50,551 nucleotides of DNA from Bacteroidota bacterium (GCA_020631155.1 JAHDHV010000007.1:1-50551); one strand, 5' to 3'. Shown: positions 26,167-35,718, counted from the stretch's first letter. Translations and numbers: made by a program. The notes: generated from the sequence alone by a model not told the origin.

Positions 26167-27240
26167 ATGAAAATTAAAGAAATCACGCAATATTTAGAAA
26201 CAATTGCTCCTTTAAAATACCAAGAAAGTTACGACAATGCAGGGCTTATTGTTGGTAATCCCAATGCAGAATGTACCAAAGCCCTGTTGTGTTTAGATTC
26301 AACCGAGGCCATCGTTGCAGAAGCCATTGAACGAGGCTGTAACTTAATCATTGCACATCATCCAATTGTTTTCAGTGGCTTAAAACAATTAACAGGCAAA
26401 ACATACATTGAGCGCACCATCATCGAAGCCATCAAAAACGATATAGCCATTTACGCAGCACATACCAATTTAGATAATGTATTGACAGGAGTTAACCAAA
26501 AAATTTGTGATAAATTAGGCTTAGTCAATTGCAGCATTTTACGCCCCAAAAAGGGTATTTTGAAAAAGCTACAAACCCTGTGTCCACTAGCTGCTGTTGA
26601 TCAGGTTCGCAATGCCTTATTACAAGCTGGTGCAGGACAAGTGGGCGACTATGCCGAAACAACTTTTAACATCTTGGGGGTGAGTACTTTTCAAGAAAAT
26701 ACCCCCAATGTAACAGGCGCGCATCAGGGAGAAATGAAAATTGAAACTGTTTACCCTGCTCATTTGGAGAACCAAATACTACAGGCATTGTTTAAAGTAC
26801 ATCCACATGAAAAAGTGAGTTTTGATATTATTGCTCTGGAAAATGCTTATCAACGCATTGGTGCAGGTATGATTGGGGAGTTGGAAAAGCCTTTGAATGA
26901 AAGGGATTTTTTAGAACAACTCAAATCAAAAATGAAAACCAACTGCGTGCGCTACACAACATTGCGGCGTAAAAAAGTGAAAAAGGTAGCTATTTGTGGT
27001 GGCGCAGGAAGCTTTTTGTTGAATGATGCCATTGCAAAAGGAGCAAGCGTTTTTGTAACTGCTGATTTTAAGTATCATCAGTTTTTTGATGCAAATAGTA
27101 AAATTGTTATCGCTGATATTGGGCATTATGAGAGCGAACAATACACAATTGAGCTATTTCAGGAGTTATTAACAGAAAAATTTAGTAATTTTGACGCACT
27201 TTTATCCAAAGTGAATACCAATCCTATCAAATATTTATAA
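26167..27240 (+). CDS. Nif3-like dinuclear metal centre protein
   Basis: Member of the NIF3/YbgI family, hexameric rings with a di-metal site; related enzymes act as GTP cyclohydrolase-like hydrolases but the role here is unknown. In 357 residues the metal ligands are H64-H65 (IIAHHPIVF), H99 and D103 (AAHTNLDNV), and H320/E324 (GHYESE) near the C-terminus. The middle (about 130-235) is the PII-like insert seen in the longer members. The next gene starts 13 bases after the stop, and in many Bacteroidota these two genes are linked. Confidence 0.93.
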   Translation: MKIKEITQYLETIAPLKYQESYDNAGLIVGNPNAECTKALLCLDSTEAIVAEAIERGCNLIIAHHPIVFSGLKQLTGKTYIERTIIEAIKNDIAIYAAHTNLDNVLTGVNQKICDKLGLVNCSILRPKKGILKKLQTLCPLAAVDQVRNALLQAGAGQVGDYAETTFNILGVSTFQENTPNVTGAHQGEMKIETVYPAHLENQILQALFKVHPHEKVSFDIIALENAYQRIGAGMIGELEKPLNERDFLEQLKSKMKTNCVRYTTLRRKKVKKVAICGGAGSFLLNDAIAKGASVFVTADFKYHQFFDANSKIVIADIGHYESEQYTIELFQELLTEKFSNFDALLSKVNTNPIKYL

Positions 27241-27253
27241 AAAAAATAAATAA

Positions 27254-28009
27254 ATGGCGAAAGTTCAAGAAATTACTTCTACTGACGAAAAGCTAAAAGC
27301 ACTGTTTCAACTGCAACATATAGATTCTAAAATTGATGAAATTAGAACCTTGCGCGGTGAATTGCCTATTGAGGTAAAAGATTTGGAGGATGAACTAGAA
27401 GGTTTACAAACACGTATTAATAAGCTCAACAAAGAGCTAAATGAACGTAACACTTTCATCAACAATAATTTAACCAATATTGAAACATCAAAGGAACTCA
27501 TCAAAAAGTATGAATCCCAGCAAATGCAGGTGAAAAATAATCGGGAATACGATGCGCTTACTAAAGAAATTGAGATGCAAAATTTAGAAATCGAATTGGC
27601 TAACAAAAAAATTCGAGATGCTAAAGTAGACATCAACAATAGGGAGCGTTCTTTGCGAGAGGCTGAAGACAAAATCAATAACAGAAAGAATGATTTGGAT
27701 TTGAAGCGCAAAGAGTTAGAGGTGATTACTGCCGAAACACGCAAAGAGGAAGCAGAATTGCTGTTGAAATCTGAAAAATCAAGCGAAAAAATCGAAAATC
27801 GCTTGATCAAAGCTTATAAACGAATCAGAAAAAGCTACCGTAATGGTTTGGCTGTGGTTATTGTTGCTCGCGACGCTTGTGGCGGCTGCTTCGGAAAAAT
27901 TCCGCCACAACGACAATTAGAAATCAAACAGCGTAAAAAAATCATTACCTGTGAACACTGCGGCCGTATCTTAGTAGATGCAGGTATGGAAGAAGAAGTG
28001 ATTATTTAA
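27254..28009 (+). CDS. Coiled-coil protein with C-terminal C4 zinc ribbon (CdsZ-like)
   Basis: 251 residues. Residues about 15-190 form a long antiparallel coiled coil (heptads such as LEDELEGLQTRINKLNKEL). The tail is a C4 zinc ribbon with C209-GG-C212 and C233-EH-C236 (ACGGCFG ... ITCEHCGRIL). This is the zf-RING_7/DUF164 family found next to nif3-like genes. The precise role is unknown; a link to RNA or membrane assembly has been proposed for relatives. Reads as an operon with the Nif3 gene, followed by a large hairpin. Confidence 0.9.
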   Translation: MAKVQEITSTDEKLKALFQLQHIDSKIDEIRTLRGELPIEVKDLEDELEGLQTRINKLNKELNERNTFINNNLTNIETSKELIKKYESQQMQVKNNREYDALTKEIEMQNLEIELANKKIRDAKVDINNRERSLREAEDKINNRKNDLDLKRKELEVITAETRKEEAELLLKSEKSSEKIENRLIKAYKRIRKSYRNGLAVVIVARDACGGCFGKIPPQRQLEIKQRKKIITCEHCGRILVDAGMEEEVII

Positions 28010-28120
28010 TTGGAGACATTAGACAGGAGATGTGAGATGTGAGATGTGAGATGTGAGATGTGAGATAAAGTTAATACTGTCTTATTTTGTCTAAAATAAT
28101 CCTATTTTTTCAAAAAAAAG
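28010..28120. repeat. GAGATGTGAGAT short repeats after the zinc-ribbon gene
   Basis: Positions 28022-28064 hold five TGTGAGA units, part of the GAGAC/AAGAT repeat vocabulary found at many gene ends here (compare 14518, 35621, 39293). Confidence 0.7.
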
Positions 28121-28221
28121 TGTTGGTTATACCAACAAATAAACACTGACTTTAAAGGTTGTTTTCTGTTGACTTATAGGCGTAAGTCGGTGCAATAAAA
28201 ACAACTTTTAAAGTCTTTTTT
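28121..28221 (+). terminator. Tandem hairpins ending in a T-run
   Basis: First hairpin TGTTGGT-TAT-ACCAACA at 28121-28137. Second, larger hairpin: arm 28148-28165 (GACTTTAAAGGTTGTTTT) pairs with 28198-28215, 17 of 18 bases plus a G-T wobble, with GACTTA/TAAGTC inside the loop. T6 follows at 28216-28221. It could end the nif3 operon, about 140 bases after the stop codon, or be a stable small RNA by itself. Confidence 0.75.
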
Positions 28222-28423
28222 GTACCTACTAATCATACAGCAACGGTACGTAATTTTTTTTCGTTTTTAAAAAAAAAGACATAAGATAGGAGATTTAAGA
28301 GACTGATTATGAAAATCTTATAATTAACTATCAGTGTCTAAAAAAAACTTACAACTTTTACCTCTATAGCCTCCAAAAAATTCTAGCACTTTGACCTTTT
28401 GCCTTAAAACATCACTTATCAAT
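28222..28423. other. Short region before the PKD/T9SS pair
   Basis: AT-rich; a fragment of the AAGACATAAGATAGGAG repeat lies at 28275-28300. No further feature seen. Confidence 0.4.
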
Positions 28424-29098
28424 ATGAAAACAAATTACTTTTTATTATTCCTTTGTATAAATTGCTTGATTGTATTCAGCATACAAGCACAACACTACCA
28501 CGGCTATGATCCAGAGTTGTCATCACAACCCGAACAAATGCTGGATTTGATTGATTTTCAAGCGAATGAATCCATTATTCCTGTAGCTGCTCAGTACCAA
28601 TATAACATTCATTGCTTGACTGCTGTTTTCAAAAATACTAGTCTCAATGCGGCGGCTTTTTTATGGCATTTTGGCATTGGCGACTCTACCAATAATCAAG
28701 AACATCCAAGCTATACTTATCCCGAAGCAGGTGATTATGAGGTTACACTAATTGCCATCAGTGATAAAGGTAGTCGTGATACAGTCACCAAAGTCATTCA
28801 AGTGTATAACTGTTATCCTGTTGGTGTGACAAACCAACAACCAGCCTTCAAAGAACATCGTATTTATCCTAATCCTAGTCATCAACAATTAACTTTTGAC
28901 TGGCAAGTATTGGATATATTCAACAGTTATACATTGCAAATATTCAACATTAAAGGGCAAAAAATCCTTCAAGAACTTGATATTTCCCAATCCACAACAA
29001 CGATTGATATAGCAGCTTTAAGAGCAGGCACCTATTATTATACACTCACCAACCAACAAAATAAGCGACTATTATCAGGGCGTTTTATCAAACAGTAA
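28424..29098 (+). CDS. PKD-domain protein with T9SS type A sorting domain
   Basis: 224 residues from ATG 28424 (an upstream TTG at 28391 is unlikely). Signal peptide FLLFLCINCLIVFSIQAQ. A PKD domain follows: AFLWHFGIGDSTNNQEH, PSYTYPEAGDYEVTLIAIS. The last 80 residues match the short T9SS tail: IYPNPSHQQL, LQIFNIKGQKI, LRAGTYYYTLT, GRFIKQ. A small exported surface or secreted protein, probably binding sugars or proteins through the PKD fold. The next gene starts 9 bases after the stop codon, so the two form an operon. Confidence 0.88.
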   Translation: MKTNYFLLFLCINCLIVFSIQAQHYHGYDPELSSQPEQMLDLIDFQANESIIPVAAQYQYNIHCLTAVFKNTSLNAAAFLWHFGIGDSTNNQEHPSYTYPEAGDYEVTLIAISDKGSRDTVTKVIQVYNCYPVGVTNQQPAFKEHRIYPNPSHQQLTFDWQVLDIFNSYTLQIFNIKGQKILQELDISQSTTTIDIAALRAGTYYYTLTNQQNKRLLSGRFIKQ

Positions 29099-29107
29099 CA
29101 CAACTAC

Positions 29108-30424
29108 ATGAAAAAACACTTGACTTTACTATACTTTCTACTGATTAGCCAACTTAGTTTTGCACAACTTTGGACTTGGGCGGAACGTAATCCAATGCCT
29201 GAAGCAGTTGCAAATAATGCCATCACTTCCGCAACAGTTGATGGTGTTCCCTATGTATATTCCTTTGCTGGCATCAATGATAGCAAAATTTGGTCGGGGA
29301 TTCATTTGCGTTCTTTCCGTTACAACACACAAAGCGATATTTGGGAAACAATTCCTTCCTTGCCCGATGTCGCAGGAAAGGAACGCATTGCAGCAGGGGC
29401 AAGTACGGTTCGCAACAAAATTTATATTATTGGTGGCTATCATGTGCAAAGCAATGACAATGAAATATCCATTGACAAGGTGCATATTTTCGATCCTGAA
29501 AGCAATACTTACTTACCAGATGGGGCAGCAATTCCCATTCCCATTGACGATCAGGTGCAAGCAGTTTGGCAAGATAGTTTGATTTATGTGATTACGGGCT
29601 GGAGCAATACGCGCAATGTAGCAGATGTGCAAATTTACCATCCTAACACCGATAACTGGACGGCAGGAACACCCGTTCCCAACGCAGATTATGAGGTTTT
29701 TGGTGCTTCGGGAGTCATCATTGGCGATACGATTTATTATGCAGGTGGCGCAACTTTTGGCAGCAATTTTCCATTGGGTAGCTTTTTCCGAAAAGGCTAT
29801 ATTCACCCCACAAAACCCGATTCCATTACATGGAGTAGCGTACAAAATCCATTGGCATTGGGCTATCGCATGGGCGCAATCACTACAGGAAGTCGCGCGG
29901 CATGGATAGGTGGTTCAGCCATCTCCTACAACTACGATGGCATTGCTTATAATGGTAGCGGCGGTGTACCTGCCTTAGACCGCATTGTTTTATATGAACC
30001 TGCAACGGGAGAATTGTCTGCCACAGAAGGGGCTATTTTACCTGTTATGGATTTAAGAGGCATTGCTCAAATTTCTGAAAATGAGTACATTATCGCTGGT
30101 GGGATGCGTGAGAATCAAACAGTAACAGACAGGGTGTTTTTACTCACCAATCTGGATTTTTTATCAGTAAAAGAGCCTATTCAACAGCCCAATATTCGCC
30201 TTTACCCCAATCCAACACAACATGCTTTAAACATTGCTTTTAACAACAGTTCTCCCCTGCCCTATCATTTTCAACTATTTGATTTACAAGGGAGTAAGAT
30301 TATTGAAAAACTTTCTTTACTGGAAAAAAATATTACGCTGCCCACTTTACCAATGGGTTGTTATCTAGCCAAAATTCAACAGGGTAAATCTATTTTTTGG
30401 GAAAAGGTTTTTTTGGTGGATTAA
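29108..30424 (+). CDS. Kelch-repeat protein with T9SS type A sorting domain
   Basis: 438 residues. Signal peptide LTLLYFLLISQLSFAQ. At least five to six kelch-like blades are visible (GVPYVYSFAGINDSKIW, IYIIGGYHV, IYVITGWSNT, IYYAGGATFG, YIIAGGM), forming a probable beta-propeller. The end holds LYPNPTQHAL, FQLFDLQGSKIIE and CYLAKIQQGKSIFWEKVFLVD, the type A sorting tail. Likely secreted through the type IX system. Follows the PKD gene by 9 bases; the pair may act together in binding or processing an extracellular target. Confidence 0.88.
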   Translation: MKKHLTLLYFLLISQLSFAQLWTWAERNPMPEAVANNAITSATVDGVPYVYSFAGINDSKIWSGIHLRSFRYNTQSDIWETIPSLPDVAGKERIAAGASTVRNKIYIIGGYHVQSNDNEISIDKVHIFDPESNTYLPDGAAIPIPIDDQVQAVWQDSLIYVITGWSNTRNVADVQIYHPNTDNWTAGTPVPNADYEVFGASGVIIGDTIYYAGGATFGSNFPLGSFFRKGYIHPTKPDSITWSSVQNPLALGYRMGAITTGSRAAWIGGSAISYNYDGIAYNGSGGVPALDRIVLYEPATGELSATEGAILPVMDLRGIAQISENEYIIAGGMRENQTVTDRVFLLTNLDFLSVKEPIQQPNIRLYPNPTQHALNIAFNNSSPLPYHFQLFDLQGSKIIEKLSLLEKNITLPTLPMGCYLAKIQQGKSIFWEKVFLVD

Positions 30425-30486
30425 AAAATAACATGGCTATAATCGTCCTTAAGGGTGATATATTGGGCTTTTTTTATTATTTGGGG

Positions 30487-30750
30487 CTATCCCCTCTGTT
30501 TCGCAAAAAACGCTGTACAGAGACTATACCAATCAAAAAGAGAACTGTAAAGACATAAAATCTTGCATCTCCAAATATAAACAAGCGTTTTTGCTCAATC
30601 ATCAGGGTCGGGCTGCCCGTTGCAATTCGCCTTCACCAAAACACTGTTCGCTCTAAGCCTTGCTGATAGCTCTCTTCGTTCCGCCCTCGCTCGGCTAAGG
30701 CTCTCTAGCGTTTGGTTTTGGCTCATTTCCACTTGCATCCCTTAGCCAAG
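30487..30750 (+). repeat. GC-richer dispersed element, copy A (forward)
   Basis: Starts CCCCTCTGTTTCGCAAAA and continues CAATCATCAGGGTCGGGCTG, CCCGTTGCAATTCGCCTT, GTTCGCTCTAAGCC, TGATAGCTCTCTTCGTTCC, CGGCTAAGGCTCTCTAGCG and GCTCATTTCCACTTGCATCC. It holds an extra block (about 30510-30590) compared with copy B, including AAGACATAAAATCTTGC words. The reverse complement of the same sequence is at 37231-37430, on the other side of the trp genes. Confidence 0.9.
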
Positions 30751-30792
30751 CCAACATTTAAATAAATTATCTCATGTCTTATGTCTCACATC

Positions 30793-31983
30793 TTATGTCT
30801 TTTTATATCGAATATAAGTCTGCAAATCCTTATCGCCTCGCCCCGATAAATTCAATACTACAACATCATTCGGTTCAAATTCCATTTTTTCTAGCGCGCC
30901 CAAAGCATGTGCTGTTTCAATGGCTGGAATAATGCCCTCTGTACGCGACAACAATAAACCTGCTTCCATCGCTTCCGCATCGGTGACGCTGTAAAAGGCA
31001 GCCCTAGTCGTTTCGTATAGGTGTGCATGAACAGGGCCAATGCCCGGATAATCCAAGCCTGCCGAAATAGAATAAGGCTCAACGACTTGCCCATCTTCGG
31101 TTTGCATTAATAAAGTTTTGCTGCCGTGTAAAATTCCTGCTTTGCCGAGTTGTGTTGTTGCTGCCGATTCACCACTATACAAGCCCAAACCTGCTGCTTC
31201 TACGCCAATCAGTTGAACGTCTAACTCGTCTAGGTAGTGATAAAACGCCCCCATTGCATTGCTGCCGCCACCCACACAAGCTACGATATAATCAGGGTTT
31301 TCACTGCCCGTTTTTTCCTTTAATTGCCAGCGCATTTCCTCGCTAATCACCGCCTGAAAGCGTGCCACCATATCGGGAAATGGATGCGGTCCCACAACCG
31401 AGCCGATGATGTAATGCGTATCTGTCGGATGGTTGATCCAGTGACGCATCGCTTCATTGGTCGCATCTTTTAGCGTTTTACTGCCACAAGTCGCCGCCAC
31501 AACCTTTGTTCCCAACAATTTCATACGCTCCACATTCGGTCTTTGACGTTCTATATCAATTTCTCCCATATACACAATGCACTCCATACCCATGAGCGCA
31601 CAGACCGTTGCGGTTGCTACTCCATGCTGTCCCGCACCTGTTTCGGCAATGATTTTCTCTTTGCCCAAACGTTTTGCTAGTAAGATTTGCCCCAAAGTAT
31701 TGTTGACTTTATGCGCTCCCGTATGGTTCAGGTCTTCCCGTTTGAGGTAAATTTTCGCGCCATATCGCTCTGATAATCGTTTGGCAAAATACAAAGGCGA
31801 TGGCCGACCGACATAATCCCTGAGTAATTGTTGAAATTCCTCTTGAAAGCTACTTTCATTGATGATGTCGAGGTATCGTTCTCGCAATTCTTTGATATTG
31901 GGATATAGCATCTCTGGAATGTATGCCCCTCCAAAATTGCCGTAAAATCCTCGCTCGTTGACTTGGTATCTGCTGTTGGACAT
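30793..31983 (-). CDS. trpB: Tryptophan synthase beta chain
   Basis: PLP enzyme that condenses indole and serine to tryptophan. The 396-residue protein has the PLP lysine K92 in [30 protein letters not shown] and GGGSN for the cofactor phosphate, and GPVHAHL, all conserved. Length matches E. coli TrpB (397). No alpha subunit (trpA) is present in the window; 370 bases downstream hold only repeats before the oppositely oriented kelch gene. Last gene of the trp cluster as transcribed. Confidence 0.97.
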   Translation of the reverse strand: MSNSRYQVNERGFYGNFGGAYIPEMLYPNIKELRERYLDIINESSFQEEFQQLLRDYVGRPSPLYFAKRLSERYGAKIYLKREDLNHTGAHKVNNTLGQILLAKRLGKEKIIAETGAGQHGVATATVCALMGMECIVYMGEIDIERQRPNVERMKLLGTKVVAATCGSKTLKDATNEAMRHWINHPTDTHYIIGSVVGPHPFPDMVARFQAVISEEMRWQLKEKTGSENPDYIVACVGGGSNAMGAFYHYLDELDVQLIGVEAAGLGLYSGESAATTQLGKAGILHGSKTLLMQTEDGQVVEPYSISAGLDYPGIGPVHAHLYETTRAAFYSVTDAEAMEAGLLLSRTEGIIPAIETAHALGALEKMEFEPNDVVVLNLSGRGDKDLQTYIRYKKT

Positions 31984-32087
31984 ATGAAAGTTGTTGAGTT
32001 GTTTTGTTTACAGTGTAAATATGGTTAAATAATTGGGGAATCCCTCGCCGAAAATATGGTCTGTAATTTCAGGATTGCCTTCGGCGA

Positions 32088-32183
32088 CTTACTTTTTGCA
32101 TTCGCCCAAAAAGTAAGCAAAAACGCTTGTCAAAAATATCGTTCCTACGCTGCAAAGCCTGCGCTTTGCTACCGATTTTTGAC
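32088..32183. repeat. Multi-hairpin element between trpF and trpB
   Basis: Three nested or adjacent inverted repeats: CTTACTTTTTG at 32088-32098 pairs with CAAAAAGTAAG at 32107-32117; GCAAAGC at 32152-32158 pairs with GCTTTGC nearby; and GTCAAAAAT near 32129 pairs with ATTTTTGAC ending at 32183. The sequence around it is GC-richer than the genes. The AAAAAGTAAGCAAAAA word is typical of intergenic repeats I remember from Bacteroidota genomes. Confidence 0.75.
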
Positions 32184-32295
32184 CTGCCTGCGCTTCTTTT
32201 TCGCAAATTCTAGTAATATAGTTTCATAGCTCTACTCTTTAGAAAAAATGATGACTTTTACGTACCCTTTTGAAGCTTAAATTGAAGCTAAATAT

Positions 32296-32979
32296 CTAAA
32301 AGTCTAAAGAGTCAAAAGGCAATTGTTTTTTAAAATCCAGTAATTGATTTATATCTTTCCTTGCTGGCTCTATTTCAAATTTGCTATTGACATCTAATGC
32401 ATAAATATTGATTTCTGTAGATTGTAATTGCCTGATTTCACCAATGCTATCTAATCCAATGCCGCCGCTTAGGAATAAGGGAATAGGGCTATTGTAGGTT
32501 TTTAGGATTTGCCAATTAAAGCGGATGCCATTCCCTCCATAATTTTTTCCTTTGGTGTCGAATAAAAAGTAATCAACTGTTTTTTCATAAGGAGTGAGTT
32601 GTTCAAAATCAAAGCTATTACCTACTGAAAAGACTTTCATTACTTTTACACCCATATTTTTTAATTTGCTGCATAATAGTGGGGTTTCATCGCCATGTAG
32701 CTGCACCATCTCCAATTGATACCACTTTATTTTACGTAAAATATACGCCTTATCTGCATTAACAAAAACGCCTACTTTTTGGATGTTTGTAGGAATTGCA
32801 TTTATGATATTTGGATCAAAATCTTCTCCAACAAAGCGTTTGGATTTTTCATAAAAAATGAATCCCATATACTCAGGCTGTACTTGTTTTGCAATATTAT
32901 GAATATTTTCCAGATATTTTAAGCCGCATATTTTTAGCTTGTAAGTGTTTTGATTGTCTGTTTGTTTTTTTTTAGACAT
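32296..32979 (-). CDS. trpF: Phosphoribosylanthranilate isomerase
   Basis: Converts phosphoribosylanthranilate to CdRP in tryptophan synthesis. Start chosen at ATG 32979 (MSKKKQTDNQNTYKLKICGL); the longer frame from TTG 33000 only translates a dispersed repeat. In 227 residues the catalytic cysteine is in LKICGLKY near residue 18, the catalytic Asp is in FLFDTKGKNYGGNG, and the phosphate loop is in LSGGIGLDS. It lies between trpC and trpB, 39 to 60 bases after trpC ends, in a 312-base gap before trpB. Confidence 0.95.
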   Translation of the reverse strand: MSKKKQTDNQNTYKLKICGLKYLENIHNIAKQVQPEYMGFIFYEKSKRFVGEDFDPNIINAIPTNIQKVGVFVNADKAYILRKIKWYQLEMVQLHGDETPLLCSKLKNMGVKVMKVFSVGNSFDFEQLTPYEKTVDYFLFDTKGKNYGGNGIRFNWQILKTYNSPIPLFLSGGIGLDSIGEIRQLQSTEINIYALDVNSKFEIEPARKDINQLLDFKKQLPFDSLDF

Positions 32980-33039
32980 GAGACATGAGATTTGAGACAA
33001 GAGATATTTAGATTTTAAAATCTATAATTAACGATCAAA

Positions 33040-33840
33040 TCAATTGATTATAAGTTTCACTTTATTCATTTTCTCAATAAATTGCTGACAGGCTTGTGCA
33101 GGGTCTTTTTGTTTCATAAAATGTTCGCCCATTAAAAAACCGTGAAAACCTGCTTTTTTTAGTTGTAAAACGGTCTCTACTTTTGAGATGCCACTTTCCG
33201 AAATTTTGACAAATTCATCAGGGATTTGCTCCAATAGCTGCAAGGAGGTATCAATAGAAACGGTGAAGGTTTTCAAATCGCGATTATTGACACCAACCAA
33301 ATGTAGGTACTCATTCAAAGACTGCTCCAACTCGCTTTGATTGTGAACTTCCATCAGAACTTGCAAACCTAGTGAGCCTGCAAACTGCGCCAATTGCTTT
33401 AGTTGCTTGGGTTCGAGGGCAGCAGCGATGAGCAAAATCAAATCTGCACCATAAGCTTTTGCTTCCAAAATCTGATATTCATCCACCATAAAATCCTTTC
33501 GCAACAATGGCAAAGTCGCATGTTTCCGCGCTGTTTGCAAATCAGTTGTTGTACCACCAAAAAAGGTTTGATCGGTCAACACCGAAATCGCCGATGCGCC
33601 TGCCTGTTCATAGCCTTTTGCAATGTTCTCTACCTTTACATCCCCATTGATCACGCCTTTTGATGGCGACTGTCGCTTGATTTCTGCAATAATGCCTAAA
33701 CCATTCAAAATGCTTTCATTAGCGGCCACACATTCCCGTTCAAAAAGGGGCATTTTTTCCAATTGAGCCGCACTTAATACCGCTTTTTTTTGTGCTACTT
33801 CTTGGTATTTATGGGCTATTATTTTGTCTAAAATGTTCAT
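33040..33840 (-). CDS. trpC: Indole-3-glycerol phosphate synthase
   Basis: Closes the indole ring to form indole-3-glycerol phosphate. The 266-residue TIM barrel has IAEIKRQSPSKGVI (first catalytic lysine), LRKDFMVDEYQI, VGVNNRDLKTF and ISESGI phosphate-binding loops, all in the expected order. Length is the normal monofunctional size; TrpF is a separate gene, unlike the E. coli fusion. Downstream of trpD in the cluster, with a 98-base gap holding AT-rich repeat words. Confidence 0.97.
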   Translation of the reverse strand: MNILDKIIAHKYQEVAQKKAVLSAAQLEKMPLFERECVAANESILNGLGIIAEIKRQSPSKGVINGDVKVENIAKGYEQAGASAISVLTDQTFFGGTTTDLQTARKHATLPLLRKDFMVDEYQILEAKAYGADLILLIAAALEPKQLKQLAQFAGSLGLQVLMEVHNQSELEQSLNEYLHLVGVNNRDLKTFTVSIDTSLQLLEQIPDEFVKISESGISKVETVLQLKKAGFHGFLMGEHFMKQKDPAQACQQFIEKMNKVKLIIN

Positions 33841-33938
33841 TTATTTTTTGGTTGTAAGGTTGAAAAGTTGCAAGGTTTTAATGTTGGAAAATTGCAAGAT
33901 TTTTTTATTGTAGAAATCATTCTATGACAAATCACCAA

Positions 33939-34928
33939 TCACGAATCCACCAATTTATGAAAACTTGACAGTGCTTTGCCGCCTAATAGTGAATCTTTGG
34001 CTCTTGCGATGGCATTAGGCAAGGAAACTGTAGGCTCCGCCGTATGAATGGCCATGCCTGCATTGGCACAAACAACTGCATTTTGGGCTTTTGTCCCTTC
34101 GCCTTTCAGGATCGTATAGAAAATTTTGGCTGCTTCTTCTACGGTTTTACCGCCTGCTAATTCAATAGGATTGAGCTTGGGTAAGCCCAAGTCGCTAGGC
34201 GATAACAACCGTTCTTTCACATTGCTAATTGCCTTAAATTTGCCCGTCAATGATATTTCATCGTAGCCGTCTAGCGCATGAAGAATACAAAAACGCTTAT
34301 CGGTTTGCTGATAGAGGTAACCGTATAAACGAGCGAGTTCTAGGCTAAATACACCCACCATTTGCCGAGTTGGAAAAGCGGGGTTGACCATCGGGCCAAG
34401 CATATTAAAGAAGGTTTTTACACCCATTGCTCGCCGTATTGGAGCAACATTTTTCATGGCTGGATGAAATAGGGGGGCATGTAAAAAACAAATTCCAGCT
34501 TCTTCGATTTTTTGGCGTAAATGGTCTACATCATTGCTAAATTGATAGCCTAATTGTTGCATCACATTCGACGAGCCTGATATGGAAGATACACCATAAT
34601 TGCCGTGTTTAGCGACTTTTACGCCTGCGCCTGCCGTCACAAAAGAGGATAAGGTGGACACATTAAAGGTGTCTTTGGCATCGCCGCCTGTACCGCAAAG
34701 ATCAATCACTTCGTAGTCGGATAAATCAACGGGGATGCATAGATTCAACATCGCATCGCGGAAGCCTTCTAATTCGCTGACGGTGATGCTCCGCATGATG
34801 AAAACGGTCATAAATGACGCAATTTGAGCAGGATTGTACTGTCCGTTGGCTATGTTGGTCAATATTTCTTTTGCCGTTTCTTTCGATAGGGTTTTGTGTT
34901 CGTATAAGTGGTTGAGTATTGCTTTCAT
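33939..34928 (-). CDS. trpD: Anthranilate phosphoribosyltransferase
   Basis: Transfers phosphoribose from PRPP to anthranilate. In 329 residues the PRPP-binding CGTGGDAKDTFNVST is at about 78-92, KHGNYGVSSISGSSNV follows at about 108-123, and RRAMGVKTFFNMLGPMVNP at about 165-183. Length is normal; not fused to trpG. Sits between trpG (92 bases upstream) and trpC. Confidence 0.97.
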   Translation of the reverse strand: MKAILNHLYEHKTLSKETAKEILTNIANGQYNPAQIASFMTVFIMRSITVSELEGFRDAMLNLCIPVDLSDYEVIDLCGTGGDAKDTFNVSTLSSFVTAGAGVKVAKHGNYGVSSISGSSNVMQQLGYQFSNDVDHLRQKIEEAGICFLHAPLFHPAMKNVAPIRRAMGVKTFFNMLGPMVNPAFPTRQMVGVFSLELARLYGYLYQQTDKRFCILHALDGYDEISLTGKFKAISNVKERLLSPSDLGLPKLNPIELAGGKTVEEAAKIFYTILKGEGTKAQNAVVCANAGMAIHTAEPTVSLPNAIARAKDSLLGGKALSSFHKLVDS

Positions 34929-35020
34929 GTTTATTTATTGAAAGATTTAAGATATAAGACATAAGATGTAAGATAACTAGCTGTGTTATCATCAATTACT
35001 TATAGCAGATTTAATTAAGT

Positions 35021-35587
35021 TTATAAATCTAGCCAATTTTTCATCATTACTTTTCCGTAGTCGGTTAGAATGGATTCGGGATGAAATTGTAGGCCGCGCA
35101 CATCGTAGGTGGCGTGTGTAAGTCCCATTACATAACCATTGGCATCAAGGGCGGTAATTTGTAACTGCTCATTGACGGTTTCGGGTAGGACTGTCCAAGA
35201 GTGATAGCGCGCTACGTTTATGGTTTGAGGCACTCCTTGAAATAAGGGTTCGTCTGTTGTTTGAATATTGATAGGCGTTGCTAATCCGTGCAAAACTTCA
35301 TGCATATTGTTTAAACTTGCGCCGTATACCTCGCCAATTGCTTGATGCCCTAAACAGATGCCTAAAATGCTTTTGCTTGCCCCGTATTGTCGAATCAAAT
35401 CCATTAAAATGCCTGCTTCAACGGGGATGCCCGGCCCTGGTGAAAGGAGTATTTTATCGTATTGTGCCACCGCTTCCAATTCGATTTTATCGTTGCGGTA
35501 GATGTCAGGTTCGTGTCCCAATTCTCGGATGATGTGAACGAGATTATATACAAAGGAATCGTAGTTATCAAGTACTAAAATTTTCAT
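35021..35587 (-). CDS. trpG: Anthranilate synthase component II (glutamine amidotransferase)
   Basis: Supplies ammonia from glutamine to TrpE. Class I amidotransferase of 188 residues with the nucleophile C78 (GICLGHQ) and the H169/E171 pair (FHPES), plus SPGPGIPVEAG. Its position directly after trpE argues for TrpG; a dual TrpG/PabA role serving folate is possible, as these proteins are nearly identical. The gap to trpE (144 bases) contains the 90-bp dispersed repeat. Confidence 0.94.
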   Translation of the reverse strand: MKILVLDNYDSFVYNLVHIIRELGHEPDIYRNDKIELEAVAQYDKILLSPGPGIPVEAGILMDLIRQYGASKSILGICLGHQAIGEVYGASLNNMHEVLHGLATPINIQTTDEPLFQGVPQTINVARYHSWTVLPETVNEQLQITALDANGYVMGLTHATYDVRGLQFHPESILTDYGKVMMKNWLDL

Positions 35588-35620
35588 AAGTACTAATTAA
35601 TTTCAGTGGTTATAAATACT

Positions 35621-35718
35621 TAGACATAAGATATGAGACATAAGACTTGAGATAATGACCGAATTATCAATAATTTATGGCAAGCCCAAATGTCATTTAA
35701 TTTTGTCCACCTGCTTGT
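35621..35718 (+). repeat. Dispersed 90-bp repeat, copy B
   Basis: AGACATAAGATATGAGACAT, AAGACTTGAGATAATGACC, TTATGGCAAGCCCAAATG, TCATTTAATTTTGTC: same order as 14518-14603 and 39293-39389. It lies between trpE and trpG and must be transcribed if the cluster is one operon. Confidence 0.78.

Noticed and set aside
27307-27810. 167-residue Ser/Leu-rich minus-strand frame
   Set aside because: Antisense of the coiled coil in the zinc-ribbon protein gene.
30487-30750. Protein-coding gene in the GC-richer element
   Set aside because: Both copies have stops in all frames and differ by an 80-base block that breaks any shared frame.
32980-33000. Upstream TTG start for TrpF
   Set aside because: The extra codons only translate a GAGACATGAGA-type repeat word; ATG 32979 is a better start.
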